From positions 496,001 through 560,000 of the forward strand of contig JACHMT010000004.1 in NCBI GenBank assembly GCA_014208095.1: DNA of 64,000 bases, written 5' to 3'. The notes below the pieces were generated by a model that saw only the letters and a list, made by a program, of their open reading frames with translations, was not told the origin of the DNA and searched no databases. The stretch comes from Actinospineispora eucalypti (GTDB taxonomy: Bacteria; Actinomycetota; Actinomycetes; Mycobacteriales; Pseudonocardiaceae). Numbering within the stretch: the stretch's first letter is position 1; each line of letters starts with the position of its first letter. The position numbers were made by a program, and so were the translations under genes. Below, in pieces: positions 18,313 through 26,401 of the stretch.

Positions 18313-19520
18313 TCACGCTCGAGGCCTTCGCCGAGGAGGTGGAGGCGTACCTGTCCGCGCACTATCCTCGGGCGGCTCGCGCCGAGCGCAAGGCGTTCGC
18401 CTGGGGCGAGGGCAGCGACGAGGTGCGGCTTTTCCAGGAGCCGGACCCGGAGACCGAGGCCGACGCGTTGCCGGCCATCCGGGCCTGGCGGCGGGGCCTG
18501 TGGGAGGCCGGGCTGGGCTGGATCACCGGGCCGGCCGAGCACGGCGGGCGCGGCCTTTCCGGCGCGCATCAGCGGGCCTTCGAGCGGGTGGCCCGGGGCT
18601 ACCAGGTCCCGGGTGACGCGATGCTCACCATCGGGCTGGGCATGGTGGCGCCGACCATCCTGGCCCACGGCACCGACGCCCAGCGCGAGCGCTACCTGAC
18701 CGGCCTGTACTCCGGGGAGTACATCGGCTGCCAGCTGTTCTCCGAGCCCGGCGCGGGATCCGACCTGGCCTCGCTGTCCACCAAGGCGGTGCGGGGTGAG
18801 GACGGGAACTGGCGGCTGTCCGGGCAGAAGGTGTGGACCTCCGGCGCGCATCTGGCGGACATCGGGGAGATCATCTGCCGGACGTCGGACGGCCCCCGGC
18901 ACCGCAACCTGACCGCTTTCGTACTCGACATGCACGCCCCGGGTGTCACCGTGCGGCCGCTGCGCCAGATGACCGGCGGCGCGGCGTTCAACGAGGTGTT
19001 CCTGGACGACGTGGTGGTGCCGGACACCGACCGGCTGGGCGAGGTCGGCGAGGGCTGGCGGGTGGCCATCACGACGCTGGCCAACGAGCGGAACGCGATC
19101 GGCGCCACTGGGTTCGGCGGCACGGGGCTGCTGTCCACCGACCGGATCGCCGCGCTGGTCCGGCACTGTGACCTGGCCGGGGACCCGGTGGTGCGCCGGG
19201 CGTTCGGCGAGCTGATGGTGGCCCTGCGGGTGGCCCGGTACAACCAGCAGGTGCTGGCCGCGCGGGCGCGCGCCGGCGAGGCGCCGGGGCCGGAGGCCGG
19301 GCTGAACAAGATGGCGTTGTCCGACAACATGGCGCACCTGGGCCGGTTCGTCACCGACGTGCTCGGCCCGCGCGCGGTGGTGGACACCGGCGAGTGGGGC
19401 ACCTACGCGTGGACCTCGCTGGTGCTCGGCGCGCCCGGCTACCGCATCGGCGGCGGCACCGACGAGGTGCTGAAGAACTCGATCGCGCAGCGGGTGCTCG
19501 GCCTGCCCCGCCCGTCCTGA
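18309..19520 (+). CDS. Acyl-CoA dehydrogenase, probable partner subunit 1
   Basis: 403 residues; the start is TTG at 18309, overlapping the dehydratase stop. N-domain with WEAGLGWITGPAEHGGRGLSGAHQ at about 62-85, beta domain with LFSEPGAGSDLASLSTKA at about 141-158 and QKVWTSGAHLADIG, and C-terminus IGGGTDEVLKNSIAQRVLGLP. This C-terminal form matches the larger type of subunit in adjacent-pair ACADs of actinobacteria (FadE26/27, FadE28/29 type). The next gene encodes the other type, so an alpha2beta2 enzyme is likely. The substrate is unknown; the ring or side chain of a steroid- or terpenoid-like acyl-CoA is a reasonable guess. Confidence 0.87.
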   Translation: MITLEAFAEEVEAYLSAHYPRAARAERKAFAWGEGSDEVRLFQEPDPETEADALPAIRAWRRGLWEAGLGWITGPAEHGGRGLSGAHQRAFERVARGYQVPGDAMLTIGLGMVAPTILAHGTDAQRERYLTGLYSGEYIGCQLFSEPGAGSDLASLSTKAVRGEDGNWRLSGQKVWTSGAHLADIGEIICRTSDGPRHRNLTAFVLDMHAPGVTVRPLRQMTGGAAFNEVFLDDVVVPDTDRLGEVGEGWRVAITTLANERNAIGATGFGGTGLLSTDRIAALVRHCDLAGDPVVRRAFGELMVALRVARYNQQVLAARARAGEAPGPEAGLNKMALSDNMAHLGRFVTDVLGPRAVVDTGEWGTYAWTSLVLGAPGYRIGGGTDEVLKNSIAQRVLGLPRPS

Positions 19521-19532
19521 GAGCGGAGAATC

Positions 19533-20693
19533 GTGAACCCGGATCTGTTGGTGGACGGCGACGAACGCGGCGAGCTGCGCTCCTCGGTTCGTCGGCTGTT
19601 GCGGGACAAGGCGCCGCTGGTCGCGCTGCGGGACGACCCGGCGTTCGACCGGGGCCTGTGGCGGCGGCTGGCCGAGCTGGGCCTGGTCGGGCTGGCCGTG
19701 CCGGAGAAGTACGGCGGGCTCGGGCAGACCGCCGCCGAGACCGGCGTGGTGTTCGAGGAGATGGGCCGCGCGCTGTACCGGGGGCCTTACCTGTCCTGCG
19801 TGGGGTTGGCCGTCCCGGCGTTGTTGTCGTCCGGCGACGACGCCGCGTGTGCCGAGCTGCTGCCGGCGATCGTGGCCGGGGACTGTGTGGCGACACTCGC
19901 GGTTTCCGCCGGCCGGGAAGGCGCCCGGAATGCCGAGACCCGGGCCGTGGCGGAGGACGGCGGATGGCTGCTCACCGGCACCGAGCCGTTCGTGCTGGAC
20001 GGTGCGGACGCGGACCTGATCTTGGTCACCGCCGTGTCCGGCGGCGACCCCGTGAGTGGCGATGACCGCCATAGCGTCACTCGCCACTCACGAGCGCTCG
20101 AAGGGCGCAGCCTCTACGCGGTGCGCGCGGACGCGCCCGGGGCGACCCGGACACCGGCCGAGTCGCTGGACCTGGCCCGCGCGGTGGCCGCGGTGACCCT
20201 GGATCGCGCGCCGGCGCGGCTGATCGGCACCGCCGGGGCGGCCCCGCCGGTGGTCGCGCGGGCGCTGGACACCGCGCTGGTCGGGCTGGCGATGGAGCAG
20301 GCCGGAGGCGCTTCCGCCTGCCTGGAGATGGTGGTCGAGTACACCAAGACCCGCCGCCAGTTCGACCGGGTGATCGGCTCGTTCCAGGCGGTGGCGCACA
20401 AGGCGGTGGACATGCTGCGTCGGGTGGAGTTCTCCCGCTCCGCCGCGCGCTACGCGGCCGCCGCGCTGGCCGAGGACGACCCCGAGTTCCCGGTCGCCGT
20501 CCGTGTGGCCGCCGCCTACTGCGGGGACGCGTTCCGCGAGGTGGTGGCGGAGACCGTGCAGCTGCACGGCGGCATCGGCTTCACCTGGGAACACGACACC
20601 CACCTGTACTACCGCCGCGCCTGGTCCTCCCAGCAACTCCTCGGCCCCACCGACACCCACTACGCCGAAGTGGCCACCCGCATCGGACTGTGA
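19533..20693 (+). CDS. Acyl-CoA dehydrogenase, probable partner subunit 2, with in-frame repeat insert
   Basis: 386 residues, starting 12 nt after the preceding ACAD. It has a short N-domain (LGLVGLAVPEKYGGLGQTA at about 50-68) and a C-terminus LHGGIGFTWEHDTHLYYRR, which is the signature of the smaller partner type in heteromeric ACADs. In the beta domain at about 174-187 it carries 14 residues (VSGDDRHSVTRHSR) encoded by a 42-bp palindromic repeat of family B that is also found in accA1. The insert sits between LVTAVSGG and the strand RSLYAVRAD, probably a surface loop. A hairpin (family C) follows the stop. The enzyme is probably functional because the frame and flanking motifs are intact. 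Confidence 0.86.
   Translation: MNPDLLVDGDERGELRSSVRRLLRDKAPLVALRDDPAFDRGLWRRLAELGLVGLAVPEKYGGLGQTAAETGVVFEEMGRALYRGPYLSCVGLAVPALLSSGDDAACAELLPAIVAGDCVATLAVSAGREGARNAETRAVAEDGGWLLTGTEPFVLDGADADLILVTAVSGGDPVSGDDRHSVTRHSRALEGRSLYAVRADAPGATRTPAESLDLARAVAAVTLDRAPARLIGTAGAAPPVVARALDTALVGLAMEQAGGASACLEMVVEYTKTRRQFDRVIGSFQAVAHKAVDMLRRVEFSRSAARYAAAALAEDDPEFPVAVRVAAAYCGDAFREVVAETVQLHGGIGFTWEHDTHLYYRRAWSSQQLLGPTDTHYAEVATRIGL
20051..20092 (+). repeat. Family B palindromic repeat copy 1, in-frame in an ACAD gene
   Basis: 42 bp. CGTGAGTGGCGA (20051-20062) pairs perfectly with TCGCCACTCACG (20081-20092), and inside it TGAC/GTCA can extend the stem. The central CGCCATAGCG is shared with the copy at 54771-54812. 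The length is exactly 14 codons, and both coding copies are read in the same frame. Confidence 0.85.
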
Positions 20694-20695
20694 GA

Positions 20696-20753
20696 CGCCG
20701 AGATCTACCTGAGCGGGGTCGCCGGCGTGATCGAACCCCGCTCAGGTAGATGT
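20696..20753. terminator. Family C hairpin repeat copy 1 (between converging genes)
   Basis: Arms 20703-20719 (ATCTACCTGAGCGGGGT) and 20735-20751 form a perfect 17-bp stem with a 15-nt loop. It starts 3 nt after the ACAD stop and contains the stop codon of the converging DUF559 gene, so it is a good bidirectional terminator. A 58-bp match with 3 differences lies at 21649-21706. Confidence 0.75.
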
Positions 20754-21616
20754 GGGCGCGCGGGTAGCCGGCCGGCCAGGATGGAACGGATCTTGCCGAC
20801 GGTCTGCGGCATGCCCTTGAGGTTCTCCTGGAACAGGCGCACGGTCAGCCAGCCGTGGCTGGCCAGCAGGGAATCTCGTTCCCGGTCGTGCTCGTGTCGG
20901 ATCCGGCTGAAGTGGCCGACACCGTCGTACTCGATTGCCAGCTGCGCTTCCTCGTAGGCGAGGTCGGCCCGGGCGAGGTGGAAGCCGTACTCGTCGAGCA
21001 CCTTGTACTGCACCTGGGGCGGTGGCAGGCCGGCGAGCACCAACCCCACCCTCAACCGCGTTTCCTGCGGTGACTCCGCACGTGGATTCGCCAGCGCGAC
21101 CACTCGGTCGAGCCGGCGGCTGCCCCGCGCACCCGGTTCCAGCAGGCGGCGAGCCAACAGGTCGGCCGGTCGGAACCCGCCGGCCCGGGCGAGGGCGTCC
21201 ACCGCGACCACCGCGTCGACCAGGGAGAGCCGTCGGGCCAGGTCCCAGGCGGTGCGTTGCGGCGTCGTCATCAGCAGGCCGCGCACCACAGCAAGGTCGG
21301 ACACGGCCATAGTCTCGCGGCGGACCCGAAGGCCCGCGTGTGGCTTGGCCGACCCGGGCAGGATGACCTCGGCGGGAGCGTTCAGCGGGGCGCAGTCCGC
21401 GCCCTGCAGCTGGGCGGCGGAGTACCCACCGAGTGCCCCACCTCGATCGCGAACCAGCAGGAATGCCGCGCGCGAGCGGGCCGCGAGATCGACCGTGAGC
21501 GAGGCGGGCGTGTACACGTCCGGAAACACCCGCCGGAACCGGGGCCCGCGCAGCTGGTCCGGCGTCACCAGCCCGCTCGCCACCGCCTCGCTGCCCCGAA
21601 AAACGTCCCCCGACAT
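20705..21616 (-). CDS. DUF559 / AbiEi-like N-terminal domain protein
   Basis: 303 residues. The N-terminal part at about 1-45 resembles the winged-helix start of AbiEi-type proteins (ASGLVTPDQLRGPRFRRVFPDVYTP). The C-terminal DUF559 domain at about 185-285 has the restriction-endonuclease-like pattern ETRLR..ADLAYEEAQLAIEYDG..WLTVRLFQENL. Paralogues of this kind are scattered singly in actinomycete genomes; function is not established, and a toxin, antitoxin or nuclease role is only a guess. The gene is bracketed by two 58-bp direct repeats, and its last 15 or so residues are encoded by one of them, which suggests acquisition or rearrangement at the repeats. Confidence 0.78.
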   Translation of the reverse strand: MSGDVFRGSEAVASGLVTPDQLRGPRFRRVFPDVYTPASLTVDLAARSRAAFLLVRDRGGALGGYSAAQLQGADCAPLNAPAEVILPGSAKPHAGLRVRRETMAVSDLAVVRGLLMTTPQRTAWDLARRLSLVDAVVAVDALARAGGFRPADLLARRLLEPGARGSRRLDRVVALANPRAESPQETRLRVGLVLAGLPPPQVQYKVLDEYGFHLARADLAYEEAQLAIEYDGVGHFSRIRHEHDRERDSLLASHGWLTVRLFQENLKGMPQTVGKIRSILAGRLPARPHLPERGSITPATPLR

Positions 21617-21648
21617 GCCCAGCAGTGTGCGGGACGGGTCCGACAGTT

Positions 21649-21706
21649 CGCCGAGATCTACCTGAGCGGGGTCGCCGGCATGATCAAACCTCGCTCAGGT
21701 AGATGT
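21649..21706. terminator. Family C hairpin repeat copy 2
   Basis: Same orientation as copy 1 and 55/58 identical. Arms 21656-21672 and 21688-21704 form a 17-bp stem with one mismatch. It lies just downstream of the monooxygenase stop (minus strand), so it is probably its terminator. Confidence 0.75.
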
Positions 21707-23163
21707 CAGCGGGTGAGTTGGTAGTCGGCGGGGTTGGGGGCTTCCTTCAGCAGGGCGCGGTAGCGCTCGGCGGACCAGGGCCAGAGCTCGGGGACGCCGT
21801 CCCGGCCCAGGTACCAGCTGTTGCAGCCGGTGCTCCAGACGGTGTCCGGCAGGGCCTCGCGCATGGAGGCGTTGAAGGCGTCGGTGGCCCGCTGGAGGGG
21901 TTCGACCGACTCCAGCTCGCCGGCCTGCCAGCGCCGGATCCAGCCCAGGATGTGCAGGGCCTGCGCCTCGGCCAGCGCGGTCAGTGAGTAGTTGCCGACC
22001 GGGCTGTGCGGACCCATCAGCATGAAGAAGTTGGGGAAGCCGGGCATGGCCACCGTCTGGTGCGCCCGTGGGCCGTCCGCCCAGGCCTGCTCCAGGGTGA
22101 TGCCGTCCCGCCCGGTCATCCGGATCGGCCGGACGAATGCGTGCGCGTCGAAACCGGTGGCCAGGGCGAGCACGTCCAGCTCGTGCCGGCGGCCGTCCTC
22201 GGTGACCACCGCGCCCGGCTCGACGTGGGAGATCCGCTCGGTGACCAGCTCCGCGTTCGGCCGCTGGATCGCCGGGTAGAACTCGCTCGAGCCGACCAGC
22301 CGCTTGCAGCCGGCCCGGTAGTCGGGGGTCAGCTTGCGGCGCAGCTCCGGGTCGCGCACGGTGTTGAGGTTGCGCCGGCACAGCCATTCCAGCAGGGTGC
22401 GCCGCCAGCCCGGGTGGGTCAGCGCGCCGGAGATGAGGAAGTCCAGCCGCTTGCGGTGGAAGTGGTAGGTGAGCAGGTCCAGCGCGGGGAACCGCCGGTG
22501 CAGCGCGCGGGTCAGCCGGCCGTAGCGTGGGTTGTCCAGCCGTACGATCCACTGCGCCGTGCGCTGGAACAGCACCAGCCGGCCAACCTCCGCGGCCAGC
22601 GCGCCGACGATCTGTAGGCCGGTGGACCCGGTGCCGATCACCGCCACCCGCTTGCCGGCCAGCGGGACGCCGTGGTCCCAGCGGGCGGAGTGGAACACCG
22701 GGCCGCCGAACGTGTCCAGGCCCTTGATGTCCGGGTAGCGCGGGTGGTGCAGGATGCCGGTCGCGCCGATCAGGAAGTCGACGGTTCGCTCGATGCCGTC
22801 GCCGGTGCGCAGCCACCAGCGGCCGTCCGGCTCCAGGCGGGCCTCGGTGACCTCGGTGCCGAACCGGATGATCTCGCGCAGCCGGTACTTCTCGGTCACC
22901 GCGCGGAAGTACGCCTGGATCTCCGAGCCCGGCGAGTACCGGTGCGTCCAACCCGGGTTGCGGGCGAAGGTGAACTGGTAGAAGCGCGACGCCACGTCAC
23001 ACGAGAGGCCCGGGTAGGTGTTGTCCCGCCAGGTGCCGCCGACCTCGTCGGCCTTCTCGTACACCGTGACGTCGGTGATGCCGGCCTCGCGCAGCTTGAT
23101 CGCCATGCACAGGCCGGACATGCCGGCGCCGATGATCGCGACCGAGGGCACCCGCTGGCTCAT
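21706..23163 (-). CDS. Flavin-containing / Baeyer-Villiger-type monooxygenase
   Basis: 485 residues. An FAD-binding GAGMSG lies at about 12-17 and a second nucleotide-binding GTGSTG near 180 for NADPH. Between them is the Baeyer-Villiger-type fingerprint FGGPVFHSARWD at about 153-164. Such enzymes insert oxygen next to a carbonyl or oxidise N/S atoms. The gene is transcribed away from an AraC regulator across 74 bp, an arrangement like virS-mymA in Mycobacterium tuberculosis, where MymA is a monooxygenase acting in envelope lipid adaptation. The length agrees with MymA. The rest of the mymA operon is not here. A family C hairpin follows the stop. Confidence 0.88.
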   Translation of the reverse strand: MSQRVPSVAIIGAGMSGLCMAIKLREAGITDVTVYEKADEVGGTWRDNTYPGLSCDVASRFYQFTFARNPGWTHRYSPGSEIQAYFRAVTEKYRLREIIRFGTEVTEARLEPDGRWWLRTGDGIERTVDFLIGATGILHHPRYPDIKGLDTFGGPVFHSARWDHGVPLAGKRVAVIGTGSTGLQIVGALAAEVGRLVLFQRTAQWIVRLDNPRYGRLTRALHRRFPALDLLTYHFHRKRLDFLISGALTHPGWRRTLLEWLCRRNLNTVRDPELRRKLTPDYRAGCKRLVGSSEFYPAIQRPNAELVTERISHVEPGAVVTEDGRRHELDVLALATGFDAHAFVRPIRMTGRDGITLEQAWADGPRAHQTVAMPGFPNFFMLMGPHSPVGNYSLTALAEAQALHILGWIRRWQAGELESVEPLQRATDAFNASMREALPDTVWSTGCNSWYLGRDGVPELWPWSAERYRALLKEAPNPADYQLTR

Positions 23164-23198
23164 GCGTCGAAGTTAGGGGTGGGACGACTGGGGTGGAA

Positions 23199-23234
23199 TG
23201 TCCGGAACCGACCGTGACTTGATAGTTTCGGACA
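23199..23234. promoter_or_regulatory. Candidate AraC-regulator site between divergent genes
   Basis: TGTCCGGA (23199-23206) and TTCGGACA (23227-23234) form an inverted repeat matching at 7 of 8 positions with a 20-nt spacer, inside the 74-bp gap. It could be the operator or a shared promoter element. Confidence 0.4.
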
Positions 23235-23237
23235 GTC

Positions 23238-24254
23238 ATGAACAGCGGTCTGCCGTGGGACTTCCCCCGATCCACCGCCGCGGTCCGGCAGATCCTGCAG
23301 ACCGGCGCGGCGCACGGGATCGACGCCGCGCGCTGCCTCGCCCGCACCGGGCTCACCACCGGAGAGCTGGACGACCCCGGCGCGCTGGTGCAGGCCACCC
23401 AGGAGCTCGCCGTGGCGCGCAACCTGCTCGCCGCCCTGCCGGGCCGTGCGGGGTTGGGCGTGCAGACCGGTGTGCGGTACCAGGTATCCACTGCCGGCAT
23501 TCTCGGCTTCGCCATGCAGGCCAGCCGGACGGTCGGTGAGGCGGTGCACCTCGCGCTGCGCTACCTGCCCCTGACCTCGATGTTCGTCAGCATGCGGCTG
23601 GAGGACGCCGGGGAACGGGTGGCCATCGTGGTGGACGACAGCCTGGTCCCGGCGGACGTGCGCGAGTTCTTCTTCGACCGCGACCTCTCCGCCGTCGGGA
23701 ACGTGCGCGCGGCGCTGTTCGGCGCCTCGGCCAGCGGCGAGCTGTTCGAGGTGGAGCTGCGCTACCCGGTCGAACGCCCCGGCCTGCTGGACCAGTTCGG
23801 CCGGCCGTCCTCGGTCCGCTACGGCGCGCCGCGCAACGTGCTGCGCTACCCGCGATGGCTGCACGACATGCCGCTGCCCTCGGGCGACGAGCTGACCGCG
23901 CTGATGTGCCGCCGGCAGTGCGAGGACCTGCTCAACCAGCGCCGCCGCCGGCACGGCGTGTCCGCGCTGGTGCGCACCCGGATCCTGCGCGACCCGACCC
24001 GCATGCCGTCCATGGAGGAGGTGGCCGGCGAGCTGAACGTGGCCACCCGAACCCTCGGCCGCCGGCTCGCCCGCGAGGGCACCTCGTTCCGCGCGCTGCT
24101 GGACGAGGTCCGGGACACCCTGGCCGGCGAGATGCTCACCGGTGGCCTGGCCGTGTCCCAGGTGGCGGCCCGGCTCGGCTACGCGGAAACCGCCTCGTTC
24201 ACCCACGCCTACACCCGCTGGCACGGCCGCCCGCCCAGCCTCGCCCGCCGCTGA
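23238..24254 (+). CDS. AraC family regulator (VirS-like layout)
   Basis: 338 residues. The N-terminal ligand or effector domain of the arabinose-binding type covers about 15-200. A C-terminal double HTH at about 235-335 contains MEEVAGELNVATRTLGRRLAREGTSFRALLDEVR and VAARLGYAETASFTHAYTRWHGRPPS. Length and order match VirS/OruR-type regulators. It is divergent from the monooxygenase gene, so it probably controls that gene and perhaps itself. The effector is unknown. A family A repeat separates it from the converging hydrolase gene. Confidence 0.88.
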   Translation: MNSGLPWDFPRSTAAVRQILQTGAAHGIDAARCLARTGLTTGELDDPGALVQATQELAVARNLLAALPGRAGLGVQTGVRYQVSTAGILGFAMQASRTVGEAVHLALRYLPLTSMFVSMRLEDAGERVAIVVDDSLVPADVREFFFDRDLSAVGNVRAALFGASASGELFEVELRYPVERPGLLDQFGRPSSVRYGAPRNVLRYPRWLHDMPLPSGDELTALMCRRQCEDLLNQRRRRHGVSALVRTRILRDPTRMPSMEEVAGELNVATRTLGRRLAREGTSFRALLDEVRDTLAGEMLTGGLAVSQVAARLGYAETASFTHAYTRWHGRPPSLARR

Positions 24255-24288
24255 TCCGAACCAGGCGATCCTTGCGCTTCGCTCCTGC

Positions 24289-24326
24289 TGAAGTCACTGA
24301 ATCAGTGTGCTGAAGTCACTGAATCA
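24289..24326. repeat. Family A repeat copy 2 (between converging genes)
   Basis: Two copies of TGAAGTCACTGAATCA (24289-24304 and 24311-24326) separated by GTGTGC, between the AraC gene and the converging hydrolase gene. The position fits a transcription end signal, but no stable hairpin forms from the direct repeats. Confidence 0.75.
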
Positions 24327-24338
24327 GGGATTGGGGGG

Positions 24339-25256
24339 TTAGGCGCCGGCCTGGGTGATCCGGTCGACGGAGTTGGCCATTTCCAGGATCAGGCGGGCGA
24401 CGGACCGGGGGTCGTCGCTCATCGGGACGTGGCCGACGTTCTCCAGGAAGATCAGCTCGGCGGTGGGCAATCGGTCCAGCAGCGGGGCGCCGAAGGAGCG
24501 GTAGGGGATCAGCCGGTCCCGGCGGGCCCACACGACCCGGATCGGGCAGCCCGGGTCGGGGAGCGGCTGCATCGGGGCGTCTCCCAGCACTTTCAGCAGC
24601 GGTTGCACGCCCGGTGCCCACGCGAGCCCCCGTATGTCGGCGGCCACCTCGGCCGGGTCCAGGCGCTCCGGGTGCTCCACCTGGGCGTAGCAGAGCAGCC
24701 GGCGGGCCAGCGGCGACGCGGCCAGCCGGTCGGCCGAAGGGCCGAGGTGGGTGACCAGGTTGAGCCCGTAGTGCATCACGGCCATCACGCCGCGGATCGC
24801 GGCCGCCGAGCTCCACGCCCCGGCCGGGGAGAAGGCCACCACGGAGCGCGCCCGCCCGCGCCGCGCCAGCTCCAGGGACAGCCAGCCGCCCAGCGAGTTG
24901 CCGACCACGTGCACCCGGCCCAGGCCCTGCTCGTCGAGGAACTGTTCGACGCCGTCGGCCAGCGCGTCCACCGAGGGCGCCGTCCCGGGGGCGAAGTCGG
25001 CCGCGCCGCTGTGCCCGAGCAGGGTGGGTGCGACCACCTCGTGACCGGCCTGCTCCAGCAGTGGCAGCACCGGCTTCCAGCAGCGCCAGGTGACGCTGAT
25101 CCCGTGCAGCAGCAGGATCGGCGAGCCCGAACCACCCCGGTAGAACGGGGTGTCCGTGGCCTCGCCGGAGGCGGCGCGCGGGCGGGTGGCCGCCACCGCG
25201 ATCCCCGCCGCACCGGCCGCGCCGAGCAGCCCGGCCGCGAGCAGAGCGCGGTTCAC
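24339..25256 (-). CDS. Alpha/beta hydrolase
   Basis: 305 residues starting at GTG 25256. A hydrophobic N-terminus at about 3-22 could be a membrane anchor or uncleaved signal. The oxyanion region PILLLHGISVTWRCW is at about 46-60, nucleophile elbow GNSLGG near 120 (Ser), acid probably Asp in VVWARRDRLIP near 245, and His in NVGHVPM near 275. It hydrolyses an ester or related bond; the substrate is unknown. It shares a GTGA overlap with gpsA upstream, so it is co-expressed with glycerophosphate synthesis and may act on a lipid, but that is inference. Confidence 0.85.
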   Translation of the reverse strand: MNRALLAAGLLGAAGAAGIAVAATRPRAASGEATDTPFYRGGSGSPILLLHGISVTWRCWKPVLPLLEQAGHEVVAPTLLGHSGAADFAPGTAPSVDALADGVEQFLDEQGLGRVHVVGNSLGGWLSLELARRGRARSVVAFSPAGAWSSAAAIRGVMAVMHYGLNLVTHLGPSADRLAASPLARRLLCYAQVEHPERLDPAEVAADIRGLAWAPGVQPLLKVLGDAPMQPLPDPGCPIRVVWARRDRLIPYRSFGAPLLDRLPTAELIFLENVGHVPMSDDPRSVARLILEMANSVDRITQAGA

Positions 25257-26269
25257 CAGCCCTCCCCGTGGTGCTCGTGCCCGGGGGTGGCCTTCAACAG
25301 GCCGCGGTAGGCCTCCTCGGCGGTGCCGCCCTTGTTGACCACGCCGTCCACCTCGGCGGCGATGGGCATGTCGATGCCCAGCTCGGAGGCTCGCTTCAAC
25401 ACCACGCTGACCGTCTTGACCCCCTCCGCGACCTGGTTCATCCCGGCCAGGACCTCGTCGATCCGCTTGCCCTTGCCCAGTTGCTCGCCGACGCGGCGGT
25501 TGCGGCTGGCCGGGCTGGTGCAGGTGACGATCAGGTCGCCGGTGCCGGCCAGGCCGGCGAAGGTGCGCGGGTCGCCGCCCAGCGCGCAGCCGAAGCGGCT
25601 CATCTCGCGCAACGAACGGGTGATCACCATGGCCCGGGTGTTGAAGCCGGCGCCGGTGCCGTCGCCCATGCCGACCGCGATGGCGAACACGTTCTTCAGC
25701 GCGCCGGCCACCTCGACCCCGACCACGTCGGTGGTGGAGTAGATGCGGAACCTCGGCGTGCGGAACAGCTCGGCCAGCTGGGTGGCCGAGCTCTGGTCGG
25801 GCATCGCGATGGTGGCCGCCGCCGCATAGCCGGCGATCACCTCGGCCGCGATGTTCGGCCCGGACAACACGCCGGCCGGGTGGCCGGGCAGCACCTCGGC
25901 GACGATCTCGGTCATCCGGTCGTCGGTGCCCTGTTCGAGCCCCTTGACCAGGCTGACCACCGGAATCCACGGCCGGGCGAACGGCGCCGCCTGGGTGAGT
26001 GCCTCGCGGAACCCGTGCGACGGCACGCCCATGATCAGGACGTCCGCGTCGTGCACCGCGCGCTCCATGTCGCTGGTGGCGCGCAGACCCTCGGTGAGCG
26101 CGACGTCGCCGAGGTAGCGGCTGTTGCGGCCCTGCTCGTCGATCTCCCGGGCGACCTCGGGCGAGCGGGCCCACAGCGTAGTCGGGGCGCTGGCCGCCAC
26201 GATGGACGCCACCGCCGTGCCCCACGAGCCGCCGCCCAACACCGCTACCTTCGGTTGTCTGCGCTGCAT
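25253..26269 (-). CDS. gpsA: Glycerol-3-phosphate dehydrogenase [NAD(P)+]
   Basis: 338 residues. Reduces dihydroxyacetone phosphate to sn-glycerol 3-phosphate for phospholipid synthesis. The Rossmann motif GGGSWGTAVA is at about 11-20, catalytic-region LKNVFAIAVGMGDG near 190-204 with the conserved Lys, and SRNRRVGEQLG near 258. The length is normal for the family. The ATG at 26269 begins the family N-terminus; longer frames upstream have no support. It is divergent (132 bp) from the PlsB-like acyltransferase gene that uses its product, so this is a biochemical pair. Confidence 0.95.
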   Translation of the reverse strand: MQRRQPKVAVLGGGSWGTAVASIVAASAPTTLWARSPEVAREIDEQGRNSRYLGDVALTEGLRATSDMERAVHDADVLIMGVPSHGFREALTQAAPFARPWIPVVSLVKGLEQGTDDRMTEIVAEVLPGHPAGVLSGPNIAAEVIAGYAAAATIAMPDQSSATQLAELFRTPRFRIYSTTDVVGVEVAGALKNVFAIAVGMGDGTGAGFNTRAMVITRSLREMSRFGCALGGDPRTFAGLAGTGDLIVTCTSPASRNRRVGEQLGKGKRIDEVLAGMNQVAEGVKTVSVVLKRASELGIDMPIAAEVDGVVNKGGTAEEAYRGLLKATPGHEHHGEGW

Positions 26270-26401
26270 TCCGAGCACATTACCCGGTGCTATTGCGGTC
26301 AGCTGCCCGCGAAATGGGACCCTCGAGCCGTTCGTCTGGCGGTGGCCGCCACACGCTCTAGAGTGGCCTACGACACATCGATATACACCGGGGGTGCGGG
26401 C

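Noticed and set aside
24289..24326. CRISPR-like repeat-spacer array from the two family A units
   Set aside because: Only two units with a 6-bp spacer, no leader and no cas genes.
25268..26401. Long N-terminal extension of the PlsB frame over gpsA
   Set aside because: The frame is open because of GC bias. gpsA is clearly coded on the other strand, and the PlsB homology begins near 26402.
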